From BRHc4a sp049323915 (GTDB taxonomy: Bacteria; Bacillota; Desulfotomaculia; Desulfotomaculales; Desulfocucumaceae), in the NCBI GenBank assembly GCA_049323915.1, contig JBMOPC010000131.1, forward strand, positions 1-64,000: 64,000 bases of DNA, in the 5' to 3' direction. Both the position numbers and the translations under genes were made by a program. How positions within the stretch are numbered: the first letter of the stretch is position 1; each line of letters opens with the position of its first letter. The notes below the pieces were generated by a model. It did no database searches. It saw only the letters and a list, made by a program, of their open reading frames with translations, and was not told where the DNA came from. Shown here in pieces: positions 53,124 to 61,729 of this stretch.

Positions 53124-54479
53124 ATGATAACCGGGGAAAAGATTGAGATTAGGGAAAAGTCTCCTGTGTTTAGGATATGGCTGGCCTTTTTCGTCTATAC
53201 AGTGTCAGTCGCTTTATTTGTGCAGGTGGTCTTACTCCCTTACATATTCCCTGCGTGGCATGCCGGAAACGGCCTTCTCACAGGCGGCGACTGGATAGGA
53301 TTTCATCAACTGGCAGTGGAGAAGGGACAAAAAATTCTGGAAGAGGGCTGGTCCGCTTGGGAATTGCGGCCCCAGGGTCAGGCGCCGGCAGGGATTGCCT
53401 CAGCAATTTACGCCCTGACCGTACCGAAGCCCTGGACCGTGATTCCCTTCAATGCCGCCTTGCATGCCACTGCTGGCCTTGTTCTGATCAGAATTTTACA
53501 GTTTTTTATACCTTGTTGGAAACGCTCAACCCTCCTTGTTTTACCCTTTTTGCTATATCCGTCGGCCATGACCTGGTATACAATGAACCACAAAGACGGG
53601 TTTCTTATTGCCGGCTCTTTTATATTTCTTTATACATTTCTCTTGCTGGGCAGGGCTGAAACCTGGAGCTGCGGGTGGCGTTCCCCATTGGCCATTGTGT
53701 TGTTGTTTTTTGCCGGGTGCATTCTTATTTGGGTGGTTCGCCCCTATGGAGTGCAGATGCTGCAGGTTTTTGGGGCGGTTCTGGCCCTTCTTTTGGCTGG
53801 TGTCTTTTTTTTAAGGGGGTTTTGGCAGTTATTACCATGGAAAACAGTAATAACTGTATTTTTATTATTAATCGTAATGATAGTGGGCATAACCCCATTA
53901 ACGAAAAGTGGAATCTATGCAGAAGTCCCCGCCCGGGAAATCTACTGGGAAAAAACTGACTGGCTTCCATCTTATCTTGAAAATAATTTCTACTCCCTGG
54001 CACGGGTTCGTGAGGGTTTTCGCCTTGCATATCCCGAAGCCGGCAGCAACATAGATACCGATATCAGTTTTAAAAGTGCAGGAGAAGTAATGGCTTATCT
54101 GCCAAGGGCAGCAAAAATTGTTTTCCTGGCTCCCTTTCCCGAACAGTGGTTCGGCAAGGCTGCCTTGGAGTCAAATACAATGATGCGAAGGATTTCAGCC
54201 GTAGAGATGACTGTTGTTTATTTTTCTCTGCTTTTTCTGCCTTATGCCCTTTGGTTGTGGCGAAGGCGGATTGAAACGTGGATGGTTATGGTTTTCTGCA
54301 GCGGGATGATGATTCTTTATGGGCTTTCCATAACTAATGTAGGAACGCTTTACAGGATGCGCTACGGATTTTTAATGATGCTGGTTGCCCTGGGTCTGGC
54401 GGGCTTCCTGGAGGCTGTGAAGGCATTTGCGGATCGAAGGCGGGACCATCTTTATGATAAGCACCGGGTGAAAATGTAG
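53124..54479 (+). CDS. Polytopic membrane protein, possible polysaccharide polymerase
   Basis: About 451 residues with roughly ten membrane helices and no motif I can assign. TWYTMNHKDGFLIAGS (about 155) and WVVRPYG (about 205) resemble segments in membrane proteins of exopolysaccharide loci. Helix number and position beside wbpP and glycosyltransferases suggest a Wzy-like polymerase or glycosyltransferase, but this is context only. ATG 53124 is preferred (AAGGCGG upstream); ATG 53079 is in frame with a weaker site. Confidence 0.6.
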   Translation: MITGEKIEIREKSPVFRIWLAFFVYTVSVALFVQVVLLPYIFPAWHAGNGLLTGGDWIGFHQLAVEKGQKILEEGWSAWELRPQGQAPAGIASAIYALTVPKPWTVIPFNAALHATAGLVLIRILQFFIPCWKRSTLLVLPFLLYPSAMTWYTMNHKDGFLIAGSFIFLYTFLLLGRAETWSCGWRSPLAIVLLFFAGCILIWVVRPYGVQMLQVFGAVLALLLAGVFFLRGFWQLLPWKTVITVFLLLIVMIVGITPLTKSGIYAEVPAREIYWEKTDWLPSYLENNFYSLARVREGFRLAYPEAGSNIDTDISFKSAGEVMAYLPRAAKIVFLAPFPEQWFGKAALESNTMMRRISAVEMTVVYFSLLFLPYALWLWRRRIETWMVMVFCSGMMILYGLSITNVGTLYRMRYGFLMMLVALGLAGFLEAVKAFADRRRDHLYDKHRVKM

Positions 54480-54498
54480 AAACCTTTTTGGAGGCTTT

Positions 54499-55671
54499 AT
54501 GAAAAAAATCAAAGTATTGCAGGTATGTGCCGTTGATTTTACTTTGAAGAACCTGCTTCTTCCTCTGGTGGACAGGCTTTCGGCTGAAGGTTTCGAGGTT
54601 CATTCGGTGTGCTCCGTGGGACCGGAGATTAGTGATCTCAGGGCTAGGGGTTACCGCATTGAGACTGTGCAGATAATGCGCCGGATTTCCCCTTTGAAGA
54701 ATGCGGCTGCCATTTTTAGATTGTTTCGGTATATTAAAGAGAAAAAATTCGACGTTGTCCATGTTCACACCCCTGTTGCGGCCATAGTAGGACGTATAGC
54801 CGCCAGGCTCGCCGGGGTTCCCCTTATTGTTTACACCGCCCATGGGTTTTATTTTCATGACGGAATGTCAAGATGGAAAAGAGAGTTATTTATTGTTATT
54901 GAAAAAATTATGGGCAGGTTTTTTACTGATATTATTTTTACCCAGAGCGAGGAAGACAGGGAAACTGCACTTAAGAAGGGGATTATTGCCGCCGACAGGA
55001 TTTTTCGAATCGGCAACGGGGTTGATCTACAAAAATTTACTCTTGAAAACATCTTTGTTTCAAAGGAAGATAAGCGCAGAGAGTTTAATATAAGCCAGGA
55101 TGCAAAGGTCATAGGTTTTATAGGACGTATTGTTAAGGAAAAAGGTATAGTTGACCTGGTGCAGGCCTTTAAAAAAATTTTGCTGGAGATAAGTAACGCA
55201 AGGCTTTTAATAATTGGGGATACTTTGTCCAGTGACAGGGATGTCACTGCAAAACAGGAAGTGCTGTCCCTGATAGAAAAGAATAGCCTTGAAGACAAGA
55301 TAATATTTGCCGGGTACAGAAAGGACATTAACGAGTTGCTGTCCATTGTGGATGTTTTCGTTTTGCCTTCCTACCGGGAGGGTATGCCCAGGTCGATTAT
55401 AGAGGCCATGGCCATGGGGAAGCCGGTGGTTGCCACAAATATACGGGGTTGCCGTGAAGAAGTGGTTGACGGCAGGACCGGGTTCCTGGTGCCGGCAGGT
55501 GACCCTGAAAGTCTGTCTACAGCCTTAATAAAAATACTGACGGATGACAAACTGGCCAGAGAAATGGGCCGGGAGGGCCGGTCCAGGGCAATGTCTGAAT
55601 TTAACGAGAAAAATGTGCTTGATAAACAGGTCTCGCTGATTAAGCACTGGCTAAGAATTAAAGCAGGTTAA
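54499..55671 (+). CDS. GT4-family glycosyltransferase
   Basis: A 390-residue GT-B glycosyltransferase. HVHTPVAAIVGRIAARLAGVP (about 90) and YTAHGFYFHD are typical of the GT4 subgroup often found beside sugar transferases. Donor-domain motifs are IGNGVDLQKF (about 172), GFIGRIVKEKG and LPSYREGMPRSIIEAMAMGKPVVATNIRG (about 290). The start follows TTGGAGG. It is probably the second sugar transfer on the lipid carrier, next to the initiating transferase; inferred. Confidence 0.88.
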   Translation: MKKIKVLQVCAVDFTLKNLLLPLVDRLSAEGFEVHSVCSVGPEISDLRARGYRIETVQIMRRISPLKNAAAIFRLFRYIKEKKFDVVHVHTPVAAIVGRIAARLAGVPLIVYTAHGFYFHDGMSRWKRELFIVIEKIMGRFFTDIIFTQSEEDRETALKKGIIAADRIFRIGNGVDLQKFTLENIFVSKEDKRREFNISQDAKVIGFIGRIVKEKGIVDLVQAFKKILLEISNARLLIIGDTLSSDRDVTAKQEVLSLIEKNSLEDKIIFAGYRKDINELLSIVDVFVLPSYREGMPRSIIEAMAMGKPVVATNIRGCREEVVDGRTGFLVPAGDPESLSTALIKILTDDKLAREMGREGRSRAMSEFNEKNVLDKQVSLIKHWLRIKAG

Positions 55672-55708
55672 AAGTCTCCCGTTAACATGTTCTTTCGGAG
55701 GAATTGTA

Positions 55709-56578
55709 ATGTTGCTGGTAACTGGTATTACGGGTTTGACCGGCAGATTTTTGTATAGTGAGATTGTGAGGAACGGAAAGGCTGGCAGCTTAAGATGTTT
55801 GGTTAGGAAAAACAGCGATTTATCCTGGATTGACGGCTCAATGCCGGAGCTTGTTTATGGCGATGCCAATAATATAAGTGACCTTGCTGAAGCCATGAAA
55901 GGTGTATCCGGGGTTATTCACCTGGTTAACATCAGGTGCTCGCCCCAGGTCATCGAGGCATGCAAGATAGCAGGTGTCAAAAGGGTCGTATTTGTAAACA
56001 CCACCGGCATGTACAGCAAGTACCAGGCCTATTCCGGGCTGTACCGCCAGCTGGAGGAAAAAATTTTTGCTTCAGGACTTGACTATACAATTATCAGGCC
56101 TACAATGATTTATGGTAATCAGCTGGATAAAAATATTAACAAGCTGGTGAGGCTGATAAACAGGCTTCCGGTCTTCCCGGTGGTGGGTGATGGAAAATCG
56201 CTCATGCAGCCTGTATATGCAGGGGATCTTGCCCGTGTGATCTACCAGGCTTATAAGAGCAGCCGGGCCGTTGGGAAAGATTACAACGTGGCAGGGAAAG
56301 AACCTTTGAGTTATTATGAAATACTATACCAGATTGCCTCTGCTCTGGGGAAAAAGCGTTTCTTTGTACGGATACCATATAGGTTAGCTCTTATAGCCGG
56401 AAAGTTGGGCGACATCATCCCTAACGGATTGGTCAACCTGGAAAAAATCCGGAGGTTATCCGAGGACAAGGTTTTTGATTACTCCAAGGCCAAGCATCAT
56501 CTGGATTACAACCCGATACCATTTCAAGAAGGTATCAAGCTTGAAATAAAGGCACTGCGTAGTGTCGGTATGATTTAA
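55709..56578 (+). CDS. NAD(P)-dependent SDR-type epimerase/reductase
   Basis: A 289-residue Rossmann protein beginning LLVTGITGLTGRFLY, an atypical GXXGXXG form near the NmrA/epimerase families. VVFVNTTGMYSKYQAYSGLYRQLEEKI contains a possible YX3-basic active site, but the YXXXK is not clean. YTIIRPTMIYG is the usual post-catalytic strand. Similar small epimerases stand next to initiating sugar transferases. Substrate unknown. Confidence 0.75.
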   Translation: MLLVTGITGLTGRFLYSEIVRNGKAGSLRCLVRKNSDLSWIDGSMPELVYGDANNISDLAEAMKGVSGVIHLVNIRCSPQVIEACKIAGVKRVVFVNTTGMYSKYQAYSGLYRQLEEKIFASGLDYTIIRPTMIYGNQLDKNINKLVRLINRLPVFPVVGDGKSLMQPVYAGDLARVIYQAYKSSRAVGKDYNVAGKEPLSYYEILYQIASALGKKRFFVRIPYRLALIAGKLGDIIPNGLVNLEKIRRLSEDKVFDYSKAKHHLDYNPIPFQEGIKLEIKALRSVGMI

Positions 56579-56610
56579 AGATATTGCTTCAGTTTTAGGG
56601 GGCGGCATTT

Positions 56611-57189
56611 TTGGTAAACAGGTTATGCGCTGTAGTTTTGCTTATAGCTTTATTGCCTTTGTTTTTGATTATATCAATAGCCATTCGTCTGGATTCGTCT
56701 GGGCCGGTTATATTTAAGCAAAGAAGGGTGGGACAGTATCAAAAATATTTTACTATATATAAGTTCAGGACCATGGTTGTGGGGATGCCGGACCTTCCAG
56801 CCGCCATGGTGAAAGAGGACGACCACCGGTTTACCCGGGTGGGTAAATTTTTAAGAAGGTTTTCGCTGGATGAACTGCCTCAGCTTTTTAATATTATAAA
56901 GGGGGAAATGGACTTTGTCGGCCCCAGGCCTGCTCTTTACAATCAGGATGATCTGATAGCTTTGCGGGAAAGCGCCGGCATACATGCTCTAAAACCAGGG
57001 GTGACAGGATGGGCTCAGGTAAATGGAAGGGAAACTGTTTCGGTTGAAGAGAAAGTAAGATTGGATGAATACTACCTTAATAACCGTTCATTATTATTAA
57101 ACCTTAAAATAATTTTTCTTACACTATTCAATTCATCACAGGGGAAAGATTTATACAAAAACAATGTTCAAAACAATATTTCTGATTAG
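56611..57189 (+). CDS. Initiating sugar transferase (monotopic PGT, PglC/WbaP-like)
   Basis: A 192-residue bacterial sugar transferase that loads the first sugar-phosphate on undecaprenyl phosphate. The N-terminal re-entrant helix is LCAVVLLIALLPLFLIISIAIRL. The catalytic region is KFRTM (about 50), DELPQLFNIIKGEMDFVGPRP (about 90, with the Asp-Glu pair preceded by LRRFSL) and GVTGWAQVNGR. It is close to the minimal PglC size. TTG start after AGGGGGCGG. It ends the polysaccharide operon. Confidence 0.88.
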   Translation: MVNRLCAVVLLIALLPLFLIISIAIRLDSSGPVIFKQRRVGQYQKYFTIYKFRTMVVGMPDLPAAMVKEDDHRFTRVGKFLRRFSLDELPQLFNIIKGEMDFVGPRPALYNQDDLIALRESAGIHALKPGVTGWAQVNGRETVSVEEKVRLDEYYLNNRSLLLNLKIIFLTLFNSSQGKDLYKNNVQNNISD

Positions 57190-57197
57190 GGGGATAA

Positions 57198-57530
57198 AAA
57201 GGGGACAGGCTGCTTTTCCTTTCCGGCGTGCCGGTGGTGGGCAGTAACGTGGGCGGGGCGGGTGAGATGGTGATTCACGGCGGGGCGGGGTGCTTGGTGG
57301 ATGGCTTTAACCGTGACGCCGTCGCAGGATACGTCGAGGAACTTGTAAGGAACCCGGAACCGCGGGCGGAGATGGGCGCGGCAGGCAGAAGGCGGGCCAT
57401 GGAGATGTTCAGCCTGGACAAGATGATTGACCGGTATGAACAGCTTTATCTTAACGAACTTAGAAAAAGCAGTTGGCTTTTCTTGTTGGTGGTGACAAAG
57501 AAAAGGTTCTATTATACGATTGCTGTATAG
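57198..57530 (+). pseudogene. C-terminal remnant of a GT4 glycosyltransferase
   Basis: The reading frame LFLSGVPVVGSNVGGAGEMV...RRAMEMFSLDKMIDRYEQLY is the last third of a GT4 enzyme without its first two-thirds. It opens right after a TAA and the sequence AAAAGGGGACAGGCT, a short motif that often occurs in repetitive palindromic or IS200-like elements. The glycosyltransferase similarity ends near 57460 and the remaining codons seem unrelated. I take it as a truncated gene fragment, not an active enzyme. Confidence 0.75.
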
Positions 57531-57569
57531 CAGGGTTGCGGCAATGCTGCATGGAGGGATATTTAGTTT

Positions 57570-57850
57570 ATGGGACAAATAATCGGCAATGTTTTGGTGC
57601 AAAAACGCGGGGTAGTTAGTTTGGGCTTGCTGAAGGGCCATCTGCCTGTAGAAGATGGCGACGTACTCCAGGTACAGGTGGAAGAATCGTGCTGGTCCCG
57701 ATGAAGCTTGTTCCGGCTGATCAAGTTTGGTTTTGGAGTGCAGAGTGGCAAAAGGGCGAAAAAGAGGCGGATAAGGACATCGCGGAAGGCAGGACAAAAT
57801 CCTTTGACAGCGTGGATGATCTCCTGGAGGACCTTGATAATGAGGTTTGA
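57570..57850 (+). pseudogene. AbrB/SpoVT-like antitoxin gene split by a frameshift
   Basis: The first frame (57570-57704) gives GQIIGNVLVQKRGVVSLG...VEDGDVLQVQVEE, an AbrB-type swapped-hairpin pattern, then stops. The second frame resumes with IVLVPMKLVPADQVWFW and ends DSVDDLLEDLDNEV at 57850. The two halves join naturally with a one- or two-base shift near 57690. GGAGGG precedes the start. The toxin gene that starts inside its end looks intact, so the shift may be a sequence error or a real loss of the antitoxin. Confidence 0.7.
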
Positions 57851-58091
57851 ACGTACCGAGCGGTTTAAAAGGATGTATAAAAAGCTGGATGTTCAGCAAC
57901 GGGAAATTGTTAAAAAAGCTCTAAACCTGATGGCAACTGACATGCAGCATCCATCTTTGAGAATAAAGCGAGTTCAGGGTACAAAGTCCATATGGGAAGC
58001 CAGCGCCTCGATGTATCTGCGAATAACCTTTATATGGCAGGGAGATTTGATTATTTTAATGAATTGTGGGGAACATGACAGCACTTTGTAA
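57840..58091 (+). CDS. RelE/ParE-superfamily toxin
   Basis: An 83-residue basic protein: MRFERTERFKRMYKKLDVQQREIVKKAL, SLRIKRVQGTKSIWEASASMYLRITFIW, and ILMNCGEHD near the end. The pattern fits RelE/StbE-like toxins that are paired with AbrB-type antitoxins. ATG 57840 lies after CTGGAGG and overlaps the antitoxin end. The toxin is full length while the antitoxin appears frameshifted. Confidence 0.83.
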   Translation: MRFERTERFKRMYKKLDVQQREIVKKALNLMATDMQHPSLRIKRVQGTKSIWEASASMYLRITFIWQGDLIILMNCGEHDSTL

Positions 58092-58122
58092 TATATCACG
58101 TAGTGGCAGGTAAATACAGATG

Positions 58123-58554
58123 TTATAACGGTTCATGATAAAAAAAACTTGACATTATTGCTCTTATAAACGATTTGAAATCATCCAGCCCGGTTTGCAG
58201 GATTTTATACACTTCCTTATTATCCACTTCCTGATAGAGATGAACGATCCGGTTGCGAAACCTGGCCATCTGATAGAAGCCCTGCAAATCATTGTTTGGC
58301 AGAATGCCATGCTCACCTAAAACCCGGAGAGCATCGACATAATTGTCAGGGGCCCTGTATCGCTCCCGTGCTATAACGTGATTGGCTATATCAAGCATGG
58401 CCTCTATGCATGTCTGTAAATAATATTTGGCTGCTCCGGTGAGAAAAGGACTTTCTAAAAAGTCCTCTTCCTTTATTTTGCCCAGAGATTCCAGGTAGAC
58501 AAGATTTTTCTCTATGTAGCCAAGTTTTGACAACAGTATATTTTGATCAACCAT
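58123..58554 (-). CDS. hepT: HepT-family toxin (DUF86)
   Basis: A 143-residue helical HEPN-type protein. The RX4HXY motif is present as RNRIVHLY (about 109), the RNase site and, in known systems, the tyrosine that receives AMP. Its start lies within the end of the MntA gene (8-base overlap). The pair forms a HepT/MntA toxin-antitoxin module, in which MntA neutralises HepT by AMPylation. Confidence 0.9.
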   Translation of the reverse strand: MVDQNILLSKLGYIEKNLVYLESLGKIKEEDFLESPFLTGAAKYYLQTCIEAMLDIANHVIARERYRAPDNYVDALRVLGEHGILPNNDLQGFYQMARFRNRIVHLYQEVDNKEVYKILQTGLDDFKSFIRAIMSSFFYHEPL

Positions 58555-59023
58555 TTAGATAAGCCTCCCGTAAGGCCTTTTGGTATTCCCGGTAATATGT
58601 TTCCAGGTCTATCTGGTAGTCTCCATAGATGCGGTAAGTATTTTCCAGAAACGAGGACAGTTCATTTGCGTTGGCCTCAAAGAGAATCGAGCCTTTAGCT
58701 GCGGCCTTGAAGCGGAGCTGGACAGGCGCGCGGTTCAGGTTGATCAGGTCGATCCTGTCAATGCCTAAAATCAAAGAAAGCTCGGCCTCTATGGATAATT
58801 CACGTCCCAGGTCCGGCAGTTTACCCGGATAGAATACTACGCCAAGATCCAGGTCGCTGAACTTATTCTGAAACTCAGTGCCGAAAGAGCCGAACAGGTA
58901 GACTGCCACGATGTCGTCCTGCCGGGACAGGTAATCCTGTAACGCCTTTAATACAGGTGCAGTGAAACCTCTTATGTTTTTTGCCGTAGAATCGCTGCGG
59001 TTGCTTGGATCAATGGGCTTCAT
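58547..59023 (-). CDS. mntA: MntA-type nucleotidyltransferase antitoxin
   Basis: A 158-residue minimal nucleotidyltransferase. The catalytic motif GSFGTEFQNKFSDLDLGV (GSX10DXD, about 55-72) is intact, and the C-terminus is an aromatic helix. ATG 59023 follows GGGGAGG; the in-frame ATG 36 bases upstream lacks a site. It is coupled to hepT, so it is the antitoxin rather than a lone transferase. Confidence 0.88.
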   Translation of the reverse strand: MKPIDPSNRSDSTAKNIRGFTAPVLKALQDYLSRQDDIVAVYLFGSFGTEFQNKFSDLDLGVVFYPGKLPDLGRELSIEAELSLILGIDRIDLINLNRAPVQLRFKAAAKGSILFEANANELSSFLENTYRIYGDYQIDLETYYREYQKALREAYLNG

Positions 59024-59263
59024 TATTACCTCCCCGGTACTCTTCTTACTCCCCTTCAATATTTATTTCCAAGGCTATGGACTTTTCCCTGATTTTAACA
59101 TGGCATCGATAAACGGTCAACAATATTGTCTTTTTTACAAAAAATCCCTGTGGTCCTTAAAATCAAAATACGACCTGCTTTATACCAAGTCGTATTCTCC
59201 CGTCAGTTTTTCAGGGCGTTATGCAGAAGGCGGATTTCCCGGTCATGTTCTCTGGGGTGAGGT

Positions 59264-59662
59264 TTACTGGCGTTGTTCCAGCTTTTGCTGCAGTTCCTTC
59301 ATCTGCTGTTCGAGCACTTGAAGGCGGTAGGCGAATTCAGCTTCGTTGCCGATGCGCTCGGCGATGCCGAAGGCAATTCCCTCAATTAGGGTTTGTACCT
59401 TGTTAAGACGCATGTCTACTTTTGAAAAGCCATCCGACATTTCTGATCGGAGGCTGTTAACCTCTGTATTTAGACGTCCATCCATTTTTGCAAAGCCGTC
59501 CGACATGTCTGAGCGGAGATTATTAACCTCTGTATTTAGACGTTCGTTTATTTTCGCAAAACCTTCAGACATTTCTTTTTGAAGGTTTCCTATTTCGTTC
59601 TTTTGGTTTTTTTCGATTTGGTCCAGTTTATCTGCTATTTCCCTTAAAATGTCAGAACTCAT
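59264..59662 (-). CDS. Small coiled-coil protein with tandem 22-residue repeats
   Basis: About 132 residues, helical, no membrane segment. The centre has two near-identical 66-bp repeats (LNTEVNNLRSDMSDGFAKMD then LNTEVNSLRSEMSDGFSKVD), preceded by a partial third copy. The C-terminus IAERIGNEAEFAYRLQVLEQQMKELQQKLEQ is a further coiled coil. ATG 59662 follows GGAG at nine bases; a longer reading from 59710 exists. The neighbouring 59024-59263 has no gene. Function unknown. Confidence 0.7.
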   Translation of the reverse strand: MSSDILREIADKLDQIEKNQKNEIGNLQKEMSEGFAKINERLNTEVNNLRSDMSDGFAKMDGRLNTEVNSLRSEMSDGFSKVDMRLNKVQTLIEGIAFGIAERIGNEAEFAYRLQVLEQQMKELQQKLEQRQ

Positions 59663-59744
59663 AAACCGATTCTCCTTGCAATAACCAAATCTGTTTCTAA
59701 TATTATACACTTATTATGTTAGTTAGTCGATATGTACTATATAT

Positions 59745-60317
59745 TTATAAAAGGTCCCTCACTTGAAGAACATAGCGGCAGGCGGGACTGTGTGAGCAGA
59801 GGGCGATTGGGCCGTGCCTGGCGGGGATGGCCTTTAAAATGTGCCCGGCCGGGCAGTTCAGCCCGGCTGCTGACAGGTAGCTTTCCAGTATTTCCGGTGT
59901 GATTTTTTGGATTGGGTGCTGGCAGCGGGGATAAGCAGTACAGCCGAGAAAGCAGTCGCCGCCTGGTCCGGACCGCACCGTCAGCGGGCTGCCGCAGCCA
60001 CTGCAGGTGAAACTGTTCTCTGCGTATGCCTTCAGCCCGGCATAGCGTCCACCAAAAAACTCCCGGCGCAGGTCCATTTCCAGAAGATACATCAGGAGCC
60101 GGCAAACCTTTTCCCCACATACCCGTATACTCAGGTGGTCCACCCTGCCGTCGCCGGGCCAGGGACAGCCGTACCAAAAAACACGTCTTTCGACAGCCGT
60201 GAGTGGTACGCGGACGGCGGAGTGTCTAACGGTAAAAGGCTGCAGTTCCGCAGGGAAAACCGACGGCCGGCCGGCGCGCAGGGCAAGGCGGGACCCACCT
60301 GTCAGTGCCCGCTGCAA
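59745..60317 (-). pseudogene. Remnant of a helicase C-terminus with topoisomerase-type zinc fingers
   Basis: The reading frame has no convincing start. Its C-terminal part has CSGCGSPL...CFLGCTAYPRCQ, and CPAGHI...CSHSPACRY, two zinc-finger pairs of the zf-C4 topoisomerase type. The middle (CRLLMYLLEMDLRREFFGGRYAGLKAY) resembles the tail of DEAD-box helicases that accompany DUF2791 ATPases. The helicase motor domain itself is missing. It lies just downstream of the broken ATPase gene, in the same orientation. Confidence 0.55.
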
Positions 60318-60325
60318 GGTTTCCG

Positions 60326-61659
60326 TTACCAGCCGTAGGCATGGGCGTGGTGATCACGGACGGCTTGGATCATCCGGTGGATGTCGAAGGTGGAAAGTGT
60401 GTCCAAAAAAAGGTTGTCTTTCAAGAAACAACCAAAGACCTCCCGCACCGTGGGTATATCATGGTGCCTCTCCTTAGCCGCCAGCCTTTGGGGCACAATA
60501 TCGTAATCGCTGTTTTTCTGCTTCCAGATCAACTCCGACCACAAATTAGATGAGGCCGAAAAAACGGCGTATGTGGCCTTAAGGCCGAAGGAGTGGGACA
60601 TGAAGCGGGCAGCGTTTAAATAAGCATTGGTCTTGGCAGTAATACCCAGGTACATCAACTGCTCAAACTCGTCAAACAGAATAACCCAGCCGGCATAGCC
60701 GCAAATACGGATCAGATGGGATAAAAAGCGGAAATAATCAAAGGTATTCTCCTTTACCTTGAAGGGCGGCATGGAAAGGGCCCTTCCGAAGTTCAAGCGG
60801 TGGATGGACTTTAGCTGCGTATTCGGGATAAAATCACCGGCCAGATCGCTTGCCAGAATGTGCTGGTTATACGCGTCACCGCTGCTCTCAAGGTAATTCT
60901 TAAGTACAGCCTCAATTTTGGGGTGGAGGTTGCGGCGGGCATAATTCAGGATACCTTCCGCTTCCTCGCCGCCTGGCTTTAATACTTCCAGCAGTGGCTT
61001 AAAGCCGGGCTGTGAGTAGCCGGGCAGGCGGAGTCCAACAGCCGCCCGGCGGAAAATACGGTCCAGCTTGTCAAAGGGTGTCTCCTTGGAAAGGGGCACG
61101 AAGCTGACGGCAAAATTCATGTCTGTCGCCTTCCGGGAGATAATGTTAAGAAAATGAGTTTTACCGTTGCCGAAGTTGCCCTTCACCACCAGTGAAAAAG
61201 CGCCGCCTTCGGTCCGTACCCGGTTTAGATCTCTTCCAACCCGTCTCCCTTTTCGTCGTGGATCAGATCAGGCCGGCCGGCAAAGATAAAAAACGCCCCC
61301 TCAAAGCCGGCGAAGTCGTCCATTATCTGGCGCAAGCTTTCGTAAACCTCGGCTACAGTATCGCAGTAACTGGCCACCAGTGCTTCCAATCTTGGTCTTG
61401 GCAATCTGCCTGGTCATCACCGTGCCGTACGCTGCAGCCAGAGTCTGGAGATAGCGATGGACATCGAATGAGGCCGCGTTTAAGCGGTCAATTTCTTTCT
61501 TTAGCGGGCCAGAGCCTGCTGCAGGGATTCCAGGTTACCCTCGTCACTGGCGGCTTTAACCCGCCTGACCACGTTTATCATGCTGCGGTGGGCATTGTTC
61601 AGATTTTTAAAGTCCTCCTGCAGCCACTTATCCAGAAATTCATCGAGTGATTTCAGCAT
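60326..61659 (-). pseudogene. Broken DUF2791 (BREX-type, BrxD-like) ATP-binding protein gene
   Basis: The intact part (60326-61189) holds a Walker A loop (KGNFGNGKTHFLN) and a Walker B-like region (GWVILFDEFEQLMYLG), typical of DUF2791 P-loop proteins found with BREX and related defence genes. The start at 61659 has GGAGGTG upstream and begins MLKSLDEFLDKWLQ. From there to 61190 the frame changes three times: first stop near 61500, then AAAYGTVMTRQ, then ALVASYCDTVAEVYESLRQ, then DLNRVRTEGGAF, before the ATPase. This indicates a degraded gene or assembly errors; one segment (GFEGAFFIFAGRPDLIHD) may be rearranged. Confidence 0.65.
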
Positions 61660-61729
61660 TTATTGATTGAGCACCTCCAAATTCAATAGAATATACTATT
61701 TTTCATCAAGATTTGAAAATTATCCTGCT

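Noticed and set aside
61192..61650. Plus-strand ORF of 152 codons
   Set aside because: It is a shadow of the frameshifted minus-strand ATPase gene, whose start, ribosome site and helical N-terminus are visible.
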